The translations under genes were made by a program, and so were the position numbers. 64,000 nt of DNA from Pomphorhynchus laevis (lineage: Eukaryota; Acanthocephala; Palaeacanthocephala; Echinorhynchida; Pomphorhynchidae): the NCBI GenBank assembly GCA_012934845.2, contig WNNJ02002510.1:62001-126000 (forward strand), written 5' to 3'. Positions 20,721-31,689 of this stretch are shown piece after piece. A model generated the notes under the pieces. It was not told the origin of the DNA. It worked only from the letters and a program-made list of their open reading frames with translations, and did not search any database. Numbering within the stretch: the stretch's first letter is position 1; each line of letters starts with the position of its first letter.

Positions 20721-21869
20721 TTACAATTTCAAAGCCCAACGGTTTAAGCATCTTGCACTTTCTTGGCGAACAATTCTTTTCTTATCTTGTAAGCAAGTTT
20801 TCAGAACATACCTAACACGATTATATTGGCTGAGATTTATAACATTATCTGTTTGCTGTTGTTCATTTTGACGCTGATCAGTACATATTCGATCTAAGCA
20901 ATAAATCAGTTTTAATCGAATAGAAATATCGTATTTATCCTTCAAATTATAGCATTCTGTTAGCATATTTAATATCATGTCCATATCTGGCAAGTAATTG
21001 CTATTCAAGGCAAGTGTTATACAAACACCAGGATCGGACTGAAGTAAATTACTTGTATCTGATTCTTTGAACAAAGCTGAAGTAAGTGATTTGATACGGT
21101 TTTTGAAGCAGGAGAAACTGCAAAGACTTGTCAGAAAACCGATTTTCTCATGCGGTGTCAGAGTAGGATATAGATGATGGAGTAGATGTATTATTGCATA
21201 CTGACCACGCAAAGGATTAACAATGTTCAAGTAATTTTCATATGTTTTGTTGGCAAGATACTTTAAAAATATTTGTACATTATTGTTTGAGATGGTATCA
21301 TGCCAAAGCAGTTGCCGGCAATGCAATTCAGCATTGTCTTCCGTATTGCAGTGCAGTAACGCTAGAGCCAGATTCACTTTCTGTTCGTTTAACAATAAGT
21401 CATTAGCTACTAATTGTTCATACACACTAATGCAATGCTCAGTCTGCTCAGATGTGGGCACTGATGGAGACGAAAACGTCATGGCCCTGATAAATAATAA
21501 TAACTCGCTGTAAGTCTTGATTTCTTTTTTGCTCGAAATAATATTTTTAATTTCATCCATTCTTTTACCGAATTTCCAACAACATGGTAGATATTCAAAT
21601 GGCACGGTGCTCAAGTCATCATAAACTAAAATCATGTTTGTAATCGCCTCTTCCCTTAAATTGGTGGCCGACCATTCGCGGTATATAGGATTTATTGATG
21701 GTACTAAACTTGGATTTTTACAAAGTATCGACAACATTGAGTCACTGCTCTGATAATTTGCTAAATCTATTGTTAAGTATTGATAACAATAGCTTGGGGA
21801 ATTTTTAATAAAATAGTCATTATTGGATAAACACTTTGATACCGAGCTATCTTTCAAAATTTGCTCCAA
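20721..21869 (-). CDS. MMS19: MMS19 homologue, C-terminal exon
   Basis: This 382-codon open frame ends in VLKTCLQDKKRIVRQESARCLNRWALKL, which aligns with the MMS19 C terminus (human: LDDKKRLVRKEAVSARGEWFLL). The body is helical and HEAT-like. MMS19 is part of the cytosolic Fe-S targeting complex with CIAO1 and FAM96B, loading clusters into DNA-metabolism enzymes (family knowledge). The frame opens at a TTG, and an in-frame TGA lies five codons upstream, so the true beginning should be a splice acceptor near 21862-21869 (a weak TTTTGGAG). No start ATG lies before residue ~40. The N-terminal part of the protein is at 25730-26698 on the same strand. The middle (roughly human residues 330-700) is not found between them. 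Confidence 0.75.
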   Translation of the reverse strand: MEQILKDSSVSKCLSNNDYFIKNSPSYCYQYLTIDLANYQSSDSMLSILCKNPSLVPSINPIYREWSATNLREEAITNMILVYDDLSTVPFEYLPCCWKFGKRMDEIKNIISSKKEIKTYSELLLFIRAMTFSSPSVPTSEQTEHCISVYEQLVANDLLLNEQKVNLALALLHCNTEDNAELHCRQLLWHDTISNNNVQIFLKYLANKTYENYLNIVNPLRGQYAIIHLLHHLYPTLTPHEKIGFLTSLCSFSCFKNRIKSLTSALFKESDTSNLLQSDPGVCITLALNSNYLPDMDMILNMLTECYNLKDKYDISIRLKLIYCLDRICTDQRQNEQQQTDNVINLSQYNRVRYVLKTCLQDKKRIVRQESARCLNRWALKL

Positions 21870-21899
21870 AACATTTTGATTTCATGTCGACACTTTAAT

Positions 21900-24800
21900 C
21901 CACTCAAAATATATTACTGATCATATTAATATGATCAGGTCTAGGTAATATAGATTCATATTAAATTTTTATATTATATATTTATGACTTATATATTTAT
22001 GTATAAAGATTATTGAAATTGTTAAAAAACAACGATTCCAAAAACAGGGTCACTTGGTCTATCATAGACCTTGTACAAATAGATATCATTTGATTATATG
22101 CTAAATCATAGTTTGTCCAAATGCACAAAATTGCATTTTAGTGTTCAAATAATATCCGACAGTTCAGAGAAAATAGACATTATTAAGTAAACGTAAGAAT
22201 CAGCATATCTTAAATGTAAATCAAGACTTGAATGTCTTAAATATCATGTTTTATCATATCTTAAGGTATCACGAGCTGTTAAGAATTATAATTACTAATA
22301 TTACTAATTACTAAATTACTAATTATAATGTAAAATAAATTGTAAATTGAGAAAATTAAAACTAATTTGCTATCGCATATAATAATTTATGTACACGAAA
22401 AAAAATGTCTTTATTCCAGATTTAAAACAATATAGCTACCGGATTTAATATCTTTCAACAATGCATTAAGTTAATTAATTTTGTGAGTTTTAAAAAGCTA
22501 AGAAGCAAGTGACTTTCGACTTGCTGTGCTATAAATTATCGTAAGACCACGACAATAACGGTCGGTTAAATTGATAAACTATTTGATTACATTAGAATTA
22601 AATCTTCTAGCATAATATAGAGTATTATTAGACCAACGTTTTCGTAGAAAACACAATAGTTTTTGTAACAGTTTTAAAAAGTTGAATCCACAAAAGTTGA
22701 ATCAATGAATAAGCATGTACAATATATTGACATATGATCTTAAAACAAAGCAACATGATTTTTATTGGCATTTTGGTCGAAGCCTCACTCAACTTATGCA
22801 AATGCAACGATTTTAAATTTGTTGAGAAAATCCATCAAGATGATCGAGGATTATTTGTGGATTAATGTTTTGTCGATATTGTGGAGAAATGCGAACTTAC
22901 TGCTATATATTTTACTTAAGTTGTTGAACACTTTAGAAATAGTATAATCATTGGTTCATTTATCCAAGGTTTCTACCTTTGAAAGAAAACTTTGTCAGTT
23001 GGAGATTTCTTACACTTTGTAAGCATGTAATAAATTGCACCTACATACGCGTTGTAGAGTGGGCTGTCAATGTATATTAATTAGGGACAAAATTGTATTT
23101 GAGAGTTCACAGAATTTCTGACATTTCCGAGAAAATTGACATTTTTAAATTGTATGCTAATTAAACATTAAATATTATCTCTCTTAATTAAACATTAAGA
23201 GAGATAAACTCTAAAAGATGAATTAAAATACCAACAATGTTGTTTTAAAATTTCCCAAAATTTATAATTACTCTTATCTTATATTCTTATACTGCGTTCT
23301 TAATTTAGATAATTTAGATTAAATTAAATATAATTAATAAATATATTAGATATATTTATTAATTAATGTCGCCACTATTAAATACAATAGAGGAGACGAG
23401 TATGTTTTTAAAATAACTATTAGATAATTTAATTAAAATAATAAGATTTTCGAAAAAATCAGAGATTTTAGTTTACTACATATTAATTTACTACATTTAT
23501 CAAATATATTTATCAAATATGAGTTGATAAATCTTTAAATGTTCTCTATTGTTGCTATGCGTAACGCCGAAATTGCTTAAAAATTTGTGTTTATTTTAAT
23601 TAAATTATCAATGTATTGTATTTTTACACAGTCAACCAACTTATTTAATTGTAAATCTGGATCCATTAAAATATTATAAATTAGCTTGGGTTAGATTTCA
23701 TATTCGATGCAATCTTTTATTATTTTAAGGTCGGATTTTAAATTAAAATGTAGAAGGCCTAATATTCATTAGGCCTCCTAATTAATAATATTTATAATAT
23801 TATTATAAATATCAAATATATTTAATAAATCAGGCTTCTAAATTACAAATATAACGGCCTACTAAATCATGCCTATAAATAAAAAATATAATGGCCTACT
23901 AAATTAGGCATTAAATATGAATAATAATATAACAGCCTCCTAAAAACTAGGCATTAAACTTATAAATATAACTTACTCCCAAATTATGCTATTATATTTA
24001 TAATTTATATGCCTAATTTAGGAGGTCATTTTATTTATAATTTATAGATCTAATATAGAATGTAGTTATATATTTATAATTTATAAAAAACATAATTTAA
24101 AATTATTTATTTGTAATTTAGTGGCCTAATTTAAAAAAAATATAAATGTGTATTTAGATAATGTTGTCGAAAATCATTATTTGTTTCTTTTTAATTAAAG
24201 GTGTCATCTATAAGAAATATGTTAACGATAATTCGACTATATAACACAGTATACACAATCCAAAGGTGAAAATAACAAAATCAACAAGCTTATCAATTCG
24301 CAGAGTTCCATGTGTGAAATGCTTAGGACAATAAAAGGTTACTATGCAGAAAGATCACATTATTTTCACTGTATGATTAAAATATATTCATTTTGGACAT
24401 GAATAATTGTTTAAATAAGTAAAAAGGAACAATGGTGCCAACCTCGAAGGATAAATTTTTAATACAAATGAACTTCAAAAGTTTGATAATTGAAGTTAGA
24501 ATAAATGACGTTAACAATTACTAACGGTGATTTATCTGCTGGACTTATTACATTGTGAATTGATAATAAAGCACAAATTTTTGTTATTTTTAATGATAGA
24601 TATGAACCATTTTAAATATAGTAAAGTAACAACTAAGGTCATGATAATTCTCAATTACGAGACAAATTTGATTGACTATATGCTCTATTCGTAATATATA
24701 AACTTTTAAATACTCTTTTATCATATAAAGAAAATGTAAATTTAATTGCAAAACGAATTTTTGCAAAGATTCGACGAGTACATGTTTATGCAAAGTGTAA

Positions 24801-25729
24801 TTCAGGTAAAGTTATTAATAAGATTTACTAAATCTTATTAGTAATGTGCACTGCCATAAGTAATGAACATTGATTAAAGTAATATTTACTTTAAGCAGTG
24901 CAATAAAATTGAACATTTTTGCCTGTACAATAAAATATTATTTGGTTTTATTTAATATAATAATTATATTTTTAAAAGGTCTTTACATTTTATAAAGAAA
25001 TATATAAGTATTTCTAACAAAAACGTTGTAAATTACTTAGTTTGTAAGTTACAAACTAAATTACAATGGAGTTATGTCTTTATGTTGTTGATTTATATAC
25101 TGTTGATTATATTTTGTATTATATTACAGCTTTTATTATAAATTATATATTATTTTAATTATATATTATTATAATTATTTTATTTTAATTATATTATATT
25201 ACAGCTTTTTGCCAACATGTGGCAAAAAGCTGGCGAAACGAAAACGGCTGTGGCAATAGTGCCGTTTGTAGTCAGGGTGTATGGAGTTGGATATCATGAA
25301 TAAAGGATTTCGTAGCTGGTTTTCAATGCGAAAGTCACCATGTGTGACTAAACGGTAATCATAAATTACCGTTTAGTAAATTTTATATGTTGATTATATT
25401 TATATACTTTTCAGTTAATATTTATAAAATGCAATAAAACTAAGATATCAAAAAATCACTACTGAAAATATTTAATATTATCGAATTTGGACTTCCTACC
25501 ATCATTTAATAAATCCACAAAATTTTTAAAATTCAGGAAAACATAAACGATAAAAATTAAAATTCATCAACCGATGACTAAATAAATTCGGATAAATCTA
25601 ACATTTTATTTTGGATAAATCGATTAAATATTTAATAATTAAAATAATTAAATTTTTAATAATCAATTATTATATTATTAAATTTATTAAACTACAACTA
25701 TCACTCTCTAAATGAATATCATAAGTGGA
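21900..25729. other. Region between the two MMS19 ORFs
   Basis: Very AT-rich. No frame on the minus strand resembles the missing middle of MMS19. Around 22740-23060 (+) a stop-ridden stretch (FYWHFGRSLTQLMQMQRF) may be a transposon relic but could not be classified. Perfect hairpins lie at 25202-25232 and 25347-25377. A palindromic minisatellite occupies 23750-24140. Confidence 0.45.
23750..24140. repeat. Degenerate minisatellite with GGCCTNCTAAATTAGGC motif
   Basis: About seven to eight copies of a unit of roughly 40-50 bp, each built around GGCCTCCTAA or its complement TTAGGAGGC separated by AT-rich spacer. Both orientations occur, so neighbouring units can pair. No coding potential. Confidence 0.6.
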
Positions 25730-26698
25730 TTAAAGAACGACATGATTAGATTCGCATTTAAGTAGACAATCAATATGATTTTGATCGTCGTAATTCAGAC
25801 TACTTAACAGTTTTATGCAGTGATCTTCTCTATCAACAGACAGCAAAGATATGATCATGTTCATCCATTCGAATGAATTTTGCTCACACAGCGCTTTAAA
25901 TACACTTTGGAACAGCTCAAACTCGCATAAATCATTAACACCGTAGACCAGTACGCGAGCGGCTTCCTCGATTTCCTCATTTTCAATTAAAAATTCTATG
26001 ATTCGTACAATATGTTTCTTTCTCCCAAACACCATCCAAGTGCATATTGCTAAAGATTTGATGTGATTTTCAGTTATCATATTTGATTCATCTCCGCCTA
26101 TCTCAATTGTATAATTCATGAATTCAGAAAATAGGTTAAAAATTGAAATCGGTAATTCGGTTTCGATCGAATTACCCACGAATTGAATACACTGTAATAG
26201 CAAGAACAATACTTCAGCATTTCGTTCATTGCCTAGAGCGTGCAATATACCTATTACCTGGTCTAAAGAATACTTATGTTTGTTCATCGATGACCGGTGC
26301 TCCATCCACAAGCGCTTGAGAATGAAAGCATAGAAATGTTTTCTCAATTTGACATCGATAGATTTGCTAAGCAATGACGAAGCTTTTTTAAGAAACACGT
26401 CTAAAACTACGGACAATATTTGTTCATCTGTGCATTTTTGAATAAGAACCAGAATTCCTTCAAGGCAAGGAACGATGAATATCAAATGATCAAGTTTCGA
26501 AATTAAAAATTCAATTAAGAAATTTGCTTGGTCTGATTCAATTGTAGAATGGTTTGCTTCAATATAGCTGGAAAGATTACTAAATGCCTTTGCTCTTTTT
26601 ACAATGTCTTCAGAATCCAGAGGGAGTTCGGATATTATTTCGGAAAGCTTTCGACAAGGTTCACTTTTTATTTCAAATTTTATTTTCTCTTCTGACAT
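25730..26698 (-). CDS. MMS19: MMS19 homologue, N-terminal part
   Basis: This 322-residue frame starts at a good ATG (26698) and matches the MMS19 N domain in order: RAKAFSNLSSYIEAN (human RARGIQLLSQVLLHC), FLIEFLISKLDHLIFIVPCL (human LILFYENRLKDHHLVIPSVL), then NHIKSLAICTWMVFGRKK and IIEFLIEN at the next helices. The fold is expected to be HEAT repeats. It stops at ESNHVVL with a TAA and, about 45 bp on, a minus-strand AATAAA, which would make it a short complete transcript. If it splices to 20721-21869, a donor must lie before the stop, and none of the GT sites there is strong. The combined length (about 704) is well below the human 1030. Confidence 0.7.
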   Translation of the reverse strand: MSEEKIKFEIKSEPCRKLSEIISELPLDSEDIVKRAKAFSNLSSYIEANHSTIESDQANFLIEFLISKLDHLIFIVPCLEGILVLIQKCTDEQILSVVLDVFLKKASSLLSKSIDVKLRKHFYAFILKRLWMEHRSSMNKHKYSLDQVIGILHALGNERNAEVLFLLLQCIQFVGNSIETELPISIFNLFSEFMNYTIEIGGDESNMITENHIKSLAICTWMVFGRKKHIVRIIEFLIENEEIEEAARVLVYGVNDLCEFELFQSVFKALCEQNSFEWMNMIISLLSVDREDHCIKLLSSLNYDDQNHIDCLLKCESNHVVL

Positions 26699-27551
26699 CT
26701 ATATTATTCGAAGATATTCAATAAGGTTTGGCAATAAATACAAGCAGTTTAGAACATTATATTATATGTGAAACTAAAATGAAAGTAAAATTACAGCCCG
26801 CATTTTGGGAAATGTCGCGATTTTAGGACTTATTAACAATAAGCTAACATGAATTCACCCATTGTTCAAATAGATTCAAACAAACTATAAATACTATATC
26901 ATAACATAATTATTATATTATGCATTTATTGTATTATATATTATATTTATATTGCAAATATAAATTTAAAATCTAATATATTATAACGAATATATAATAT
27001 TTCGTTATAATATAATATTATATAATATAATATATATTATATTATATTATAATATTATATTAAATAATATTATATTATAAGTAAGTTTTCATTTATTTAT
27101 GATTAAATACAAAATAGGGGTTGTAACTGTTTATTTAGTCCGTAGGTTTACTTACAATTTTTCAATTTTAGGTAGCAAGATAGAGCTTGAGACAAGTTCT
27201 TTAATTGAGTTGAAGGGCAAATCTCTGAAAATTTTTAGTAAAAAATTTTAAGTGTATAATATTATTATAATATTATATAAATTTTATATGTATAATATTC
27301 TTCAATGATACATTCAATGAGCTATTATGTTGTATAGGGAGTATAAACATACTATACTACATATTAAACATACTATAATACATATTATAGGGAGGTAATA
27401 ATAATAAAATAATATTATAATAAAATAACAAATTGTCGACTATTAAAATAGTCCAAATGTTAGTTCAAGTTATAGTTCAAGTGTTATGCTTTTAAATAAT
27501 ATGTTGTATTATATATAACTTGTAATGTATGCAATATATTGAATTATAATA
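26699..27551. other. AT-rich intergenic stretch, upstream of MMS19
   Basis: Contains long TA-rich low-complexity runs (about 26920-27080 and 27250-27430). No gene or transposon protein recognised. It includes the likely MMS19 promoter. Confidence 0.5.
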
Positions 27552-27975
27552 TCAATTGTAAATGATATTTAAACATTAACTAATTTACACTTCACTTGTA
27601 AATATTCAAGTTTGCTTGCTAATACGAACATTTGAACTACTGATTCCTTTATTAACCGACCCAAACAATTTTACTTGTGATTTACGCGAAATGTTCAATT
27701 GTAAATGATATTTAAACATTAACTAATTTACACTTCACTTGTAAATATTCAAGTTTGCTTGCTAATATGAACATTTGAAATACTGTTTCCTTTATTAGCC
27801 GACCTTAACAATTATTCTTGTGATTTATGCGAAATGTTCAATTGTAAATGATATTTAAACATTAACTAATTTACACTTCACTTGTAAATATTCAAGTTTG
27901 CTTGCTAATATGAACATTTGAAATACTGCTTCCTTTATTAGCCGACCTTAACAATTTTACTTGCGATTTATAATA
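27552..27975 (+). repeat. 143-bp tandem repeat, three units
   Basis: Units start at 27552, 27695 and 27838 with a constant 143-bp period and few substitutions. The start is TCAATTGTAAATGATATTT. An inverted single copy lies at about 31525-31616, directly upstream of ORF1 of a family A LINE, which suggests these are LINE promoter (5' UTR) repeats. Confidence 0.9.
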
Positions 27976-28104
27976 ATAGCTTTACAATCATAATAAGGCA
28001 TTTCTTAAATAAATAACTTAACAACCACTAAAAATAACTAAAAAAGACAGTTGAAAAACAACAGTTCAAGATCGATAAAGAAAATCAAAATGTTTAGTCT
28101 TCAC

Positions 28105-31100
28105 GATATTGTCACGACATCAGGTACAGCGCGATCTGAGCCCTACAGCCAATTCAACACGCTGCTCTCCGACTGAACCACCCGGGGTCTTTCAGCCCAC
28201 GAAGAGTCCAATTGAGGCGGACTATGCTCGGTAATCGAGAGATAATGAGCTTGAGAAACCTTAGTCTTTGCTCTGGGGACATCCTTTTGAAAAGAAGACT
28301 AATCCCGAGATAGCCCAAGTACCCCAGAAGCGCACTTGAGTTTTCCCATTCAATGACAGATGCTGAGCCCGTTTCAGGACTTATCTAGCTCTCTTCAGAA
28401 TCCGTTTGAGTCTATCCAGGTCAGCTTTCGCTGAACAGTTCACCGTAATGGTGAACCGCATGTATTTTACTCGACTTGTGAAGGTAGGGAATGGTTGAAA
28501 CTGCAAAATGGAGAAAGTGCAGAAAGTGCTAATCTCTTAAGTTTCTTTTTAGTGATAAGGACGCCATGAAAAACGACCAACTGCGATTTAGAGGAGTTAA
28601 GAACAAGATTGGATATGGGAAGCTGATCTTTTAATCTTAAAAAGAAACGGCTGATGTCAAAGACTACATCTTTGCACCTGCGTCCAGAGAACAAGGCTGT
28701 TGGATCATCAGCGTATACTACTAGATGTTGGTCGCGTTTAAAGTTTCTGTAAAGTTCAATAGAGGCAGCAAGATACAAGATTGGAGAAAGTGGAGACATT
28801 TGAAGCACACCTGTAATTGCTGACGTGCATCAGGGTCGTCTTCATTGAAGAATCGATTGGTATATAACAATATTTACACCCTGTTAACAATTCTCGCAGG
28901 AAACCCAAAGGACCTGAAAGAGGAGATAACAAAAAGAATGGAAATGCGGTCAAATGCAGCAGAAAAGTCAAGAAAAACAGCTATAGCAAGCTGGTGACTG
29001 TTGTCTTGACAAAACTGGTGTACTTCACCTATTGCTGTATGAACCAAGCGATATTTTACGTACCCATGAAAACCTGGTGGGATTAAATTTCGCCTACATA
29101 GATGGTCGCGGATTTTTCGCGCAAGCGCTTTTTTATAAATGGAGATGAGGGAGTTTTGAATCGGGATAAGCCGCAGATCTTTAGGACATGAAATCGATTT
29201 CTTTTTTTGAATAAGAACACGACGGCTGATATCAATGTCAGCAACATCGGACGGGGGCTAGTAGCATAGTGAAGGCGATCTCCTTTCTCTGACTGTCTGT
29301 CAAAAGCCGACAAAGCCGAGTGGAGAGTGGCGCGTGGTATTTGGAGGTGCATGGAAGTGGCCCCCAGGAGTTTAGGATATCTGTGACAGATAAGTCGCTG
29401 CTCCTGAAATCGCCCCAAGGCGGGATTAATTGGGAAGATAGAGTGGCTCCATAGTTATGTAGGGATAATGACTCCTCCAAAACTTTGCCAAGGCCTATGC
29501 TATCGATCCAACCCAATGCTCTCTTCTTCCAGCAGACAAACTTCTACCTCTTAAATATCTTCCAAAAGGAAGACTAAGAAGGGTTAAGGCAAGAAATGCT
29601 CTCCATATCCCTACTCATCTGGAACCTGTATCTAGTGCTTTAATATTCATTTAAGAGGACCTGTCTGGCGGAAACAGAGAGATTAGGGAGGTGTAGCATT
29701 TTAACTAGTACCTTGAGTTTTGTTGGAGTGTGATTGTATATATGACCTTTATAGGTAGTCGAAAAAAAACGCGGTAGCTTGACATGAAAGGTAGGAATTA
29801 AATGCGGTCAAATTATCATTACCAATTCTGGGGAAGAGTTGGATAGCTGCCTGAATGAAAGACACTCTGATGGGGTCAAAGTGATATTTTCTCATAAGCA
29901 ACGTATCATAAACCATCGTGGGGGACGATGGTTTATGGACTACGGTTCTTGTGAATTTCCCCTGGCCTAATGTAGATACTGGCTATACTGATATGTTTCC
30001 CGTTCTTACAAAGTGATATAGCTATACAAGACAGGGCTGGACCAGAGTAGTTTAGCAGGAGGGAGGATCTTAGGGAACATTTAACTAGGGTTAAAAGACC
30101 TTGAGACTAAGAAGAGTGAGGTGAAGTTATGTATGCAGTATAGTGGGGATAAATGTTTTTAGGGATGAATCGAGTAATGTTCTGGGGGAGACGGATAGAT
30201 CGCGTCTTCTGAAGGACTATGACATTTGCCTCTCTACCGGATAGAAGTCTAAGGGCAGAAGCACCTCCCGAATTCCACTGAAGGATATACAGTGAAAAAG
30301 GCTCACGAGTACTCTGCATTGCATTAGATTATATGGGTGGGATTGCCTTGACCTAGACGGATCAGGGGCGGAAAGGTCGCCCTTTCCGCCACAAGCCCCT
30401 ACTAGGGAAGACACTTGCCCAAGTGCATTATCTTCAATTCCCATACGTGCAACGGCTGCATCTTTGGCCTTAGATTTTAACATTTTCCGATCTTCACAGG
30501 AGGAACTCTGTGTGAGGATGCTTCTTTTTTCTTTGATTCCTTCAGGACCGAATGGTAGCGATTACTGGAGGTGTCGTTGTCAGTCATTCTACCAACAACT
30601 GCACCAAAAATCAAGGGATCATCTTTTTTATTGTGGTGAGAGGATCAGTGGCAGGAACAATACAGTTTGAAGTTTGAACACTTCCCTGACCACGTCAAGT
30701 GGGTTCCTCCACAATTTGAACGCTTGGGCTAGGAGGAGCAATTCCCGCCAACTCGCGGGCAATTCGTTAGGCTGCATACCCCACAAGACTTCTTAACACA
30801 TCCGGAGCCCCAGTGTCCCCATTCGTAGCAAGCATTGCAGTGCGGGTAAGTTAGCTCGTCGGTGCTTATGAGTTTAAACATTAGGTTATGTCTCAAAAAG
30901 GGATTACAGGCGTCTTTTGTTAGGATCTCAGCATTATCATTGAATAGGACGCAAAAGCTATAGGGAGAAGAAATCCGTTCTTCCCAGTTACGTACCGGAA
31001 GTTTGTTAATCTAAATAATCTCTTTAAAGACTCAATATCCTTTTCATCCAGGTGGGGGGGGAGTTTAGAAATTTTGATGGAAGCTTAGTTAGGTTAAAAT

Positions 31101-31515
31101 AGTACTGTACTAAGATCTATTAATTCGTTGTGGAAAAATTTTTCATACTCCTTCGCAAAGTCTCAGGAAACGAAGGAGATCTTGATTTCGGCTTCAAAGT
31201 AGCGTACTGAGTGGAATAGGACTCTATTATCATATTTTTCAGTAAACTTACGCAGGAATATGTTAAATAGCTTATGGCACTCCATTGGCGCTGATAATTT
31301 AATAACCGCCAGATTTTTAATTTGGTAATTGGGGAAGTTCCCCAATTACATCTTTTACAGTAGAGGGTAACAAACCACATACCTCGTTTGATATTGTAGA
31401 CGAAGTTACCTGCATTTTACTTGAGTTTACACGATATTCTCGGATTTCTGCTGCAATTGAAAAATCTTTTGATTCTCCGATAACACACAATTCGCTCATC
31501 GTTTTGACGCCCAAT
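28105..31515 (-). mobile_element. LINE family A, copy 3, nearly full-length
   Basis: On the minus strand, ORF1 begins at 31514 (MGVKTMSELCVIGESKD) and ends in a CCHC zinc knuckle at about 30850-30780 (CNACYEWGHWGSGC, then CGVC), so it is gag-like. ORF2 starts near 30319 with an endonuclease N terminus (LYILQWNSGGASA ... VIVLQKTRSI). The linker, RT fingers (about 29200-29560) and palm (HLVVYADDPTALFSG near 28700) follow. The 3' end lies at about 28105. Many frameshifts and stops make it inactive. It lies head-to-tail after copy 4, with a 143-bp unit between them. Confidence 0.85.
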
Positions 31516-31524
31516 TTGTGATTT

Positions 31525-31616
31525 ATGAAAAATGTTCAAACGTCTATATTTGCAAGTGAAGTGTAAACTGGTCAATGTTTAAATATCATTTACAATTGAA
31601 CATTTCGCATAAAGAT
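31525..31616 (-). repeat. 143-bp-type unit upstream of LINE A ORF1
   Basis: Reverse complement of the unit at 27552, diverged in its second half. Its position just before the ORF1 start at 31514 fits a 5' UTR role. Confidence 0.75.
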
Positions 31617-31689
31617 AAAGATGAAGATTTTTTTAAATAACAAAACTTAGTGTTATATAACAACTAAAAAATAAAATAAAAAGGAACTT

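Noticed and set aside
22740-23060. DNA transposase relic
   Set aside because: The conceptual text hints at a transposase but has no catalytic motif and several stops, so no family could be supported.
24590-24793. 67-codon ORF as a missing MMS19 middle exon
   Set aside because: It shows no helical-repeat similarity to MMS19 and has no convincing splice sites.
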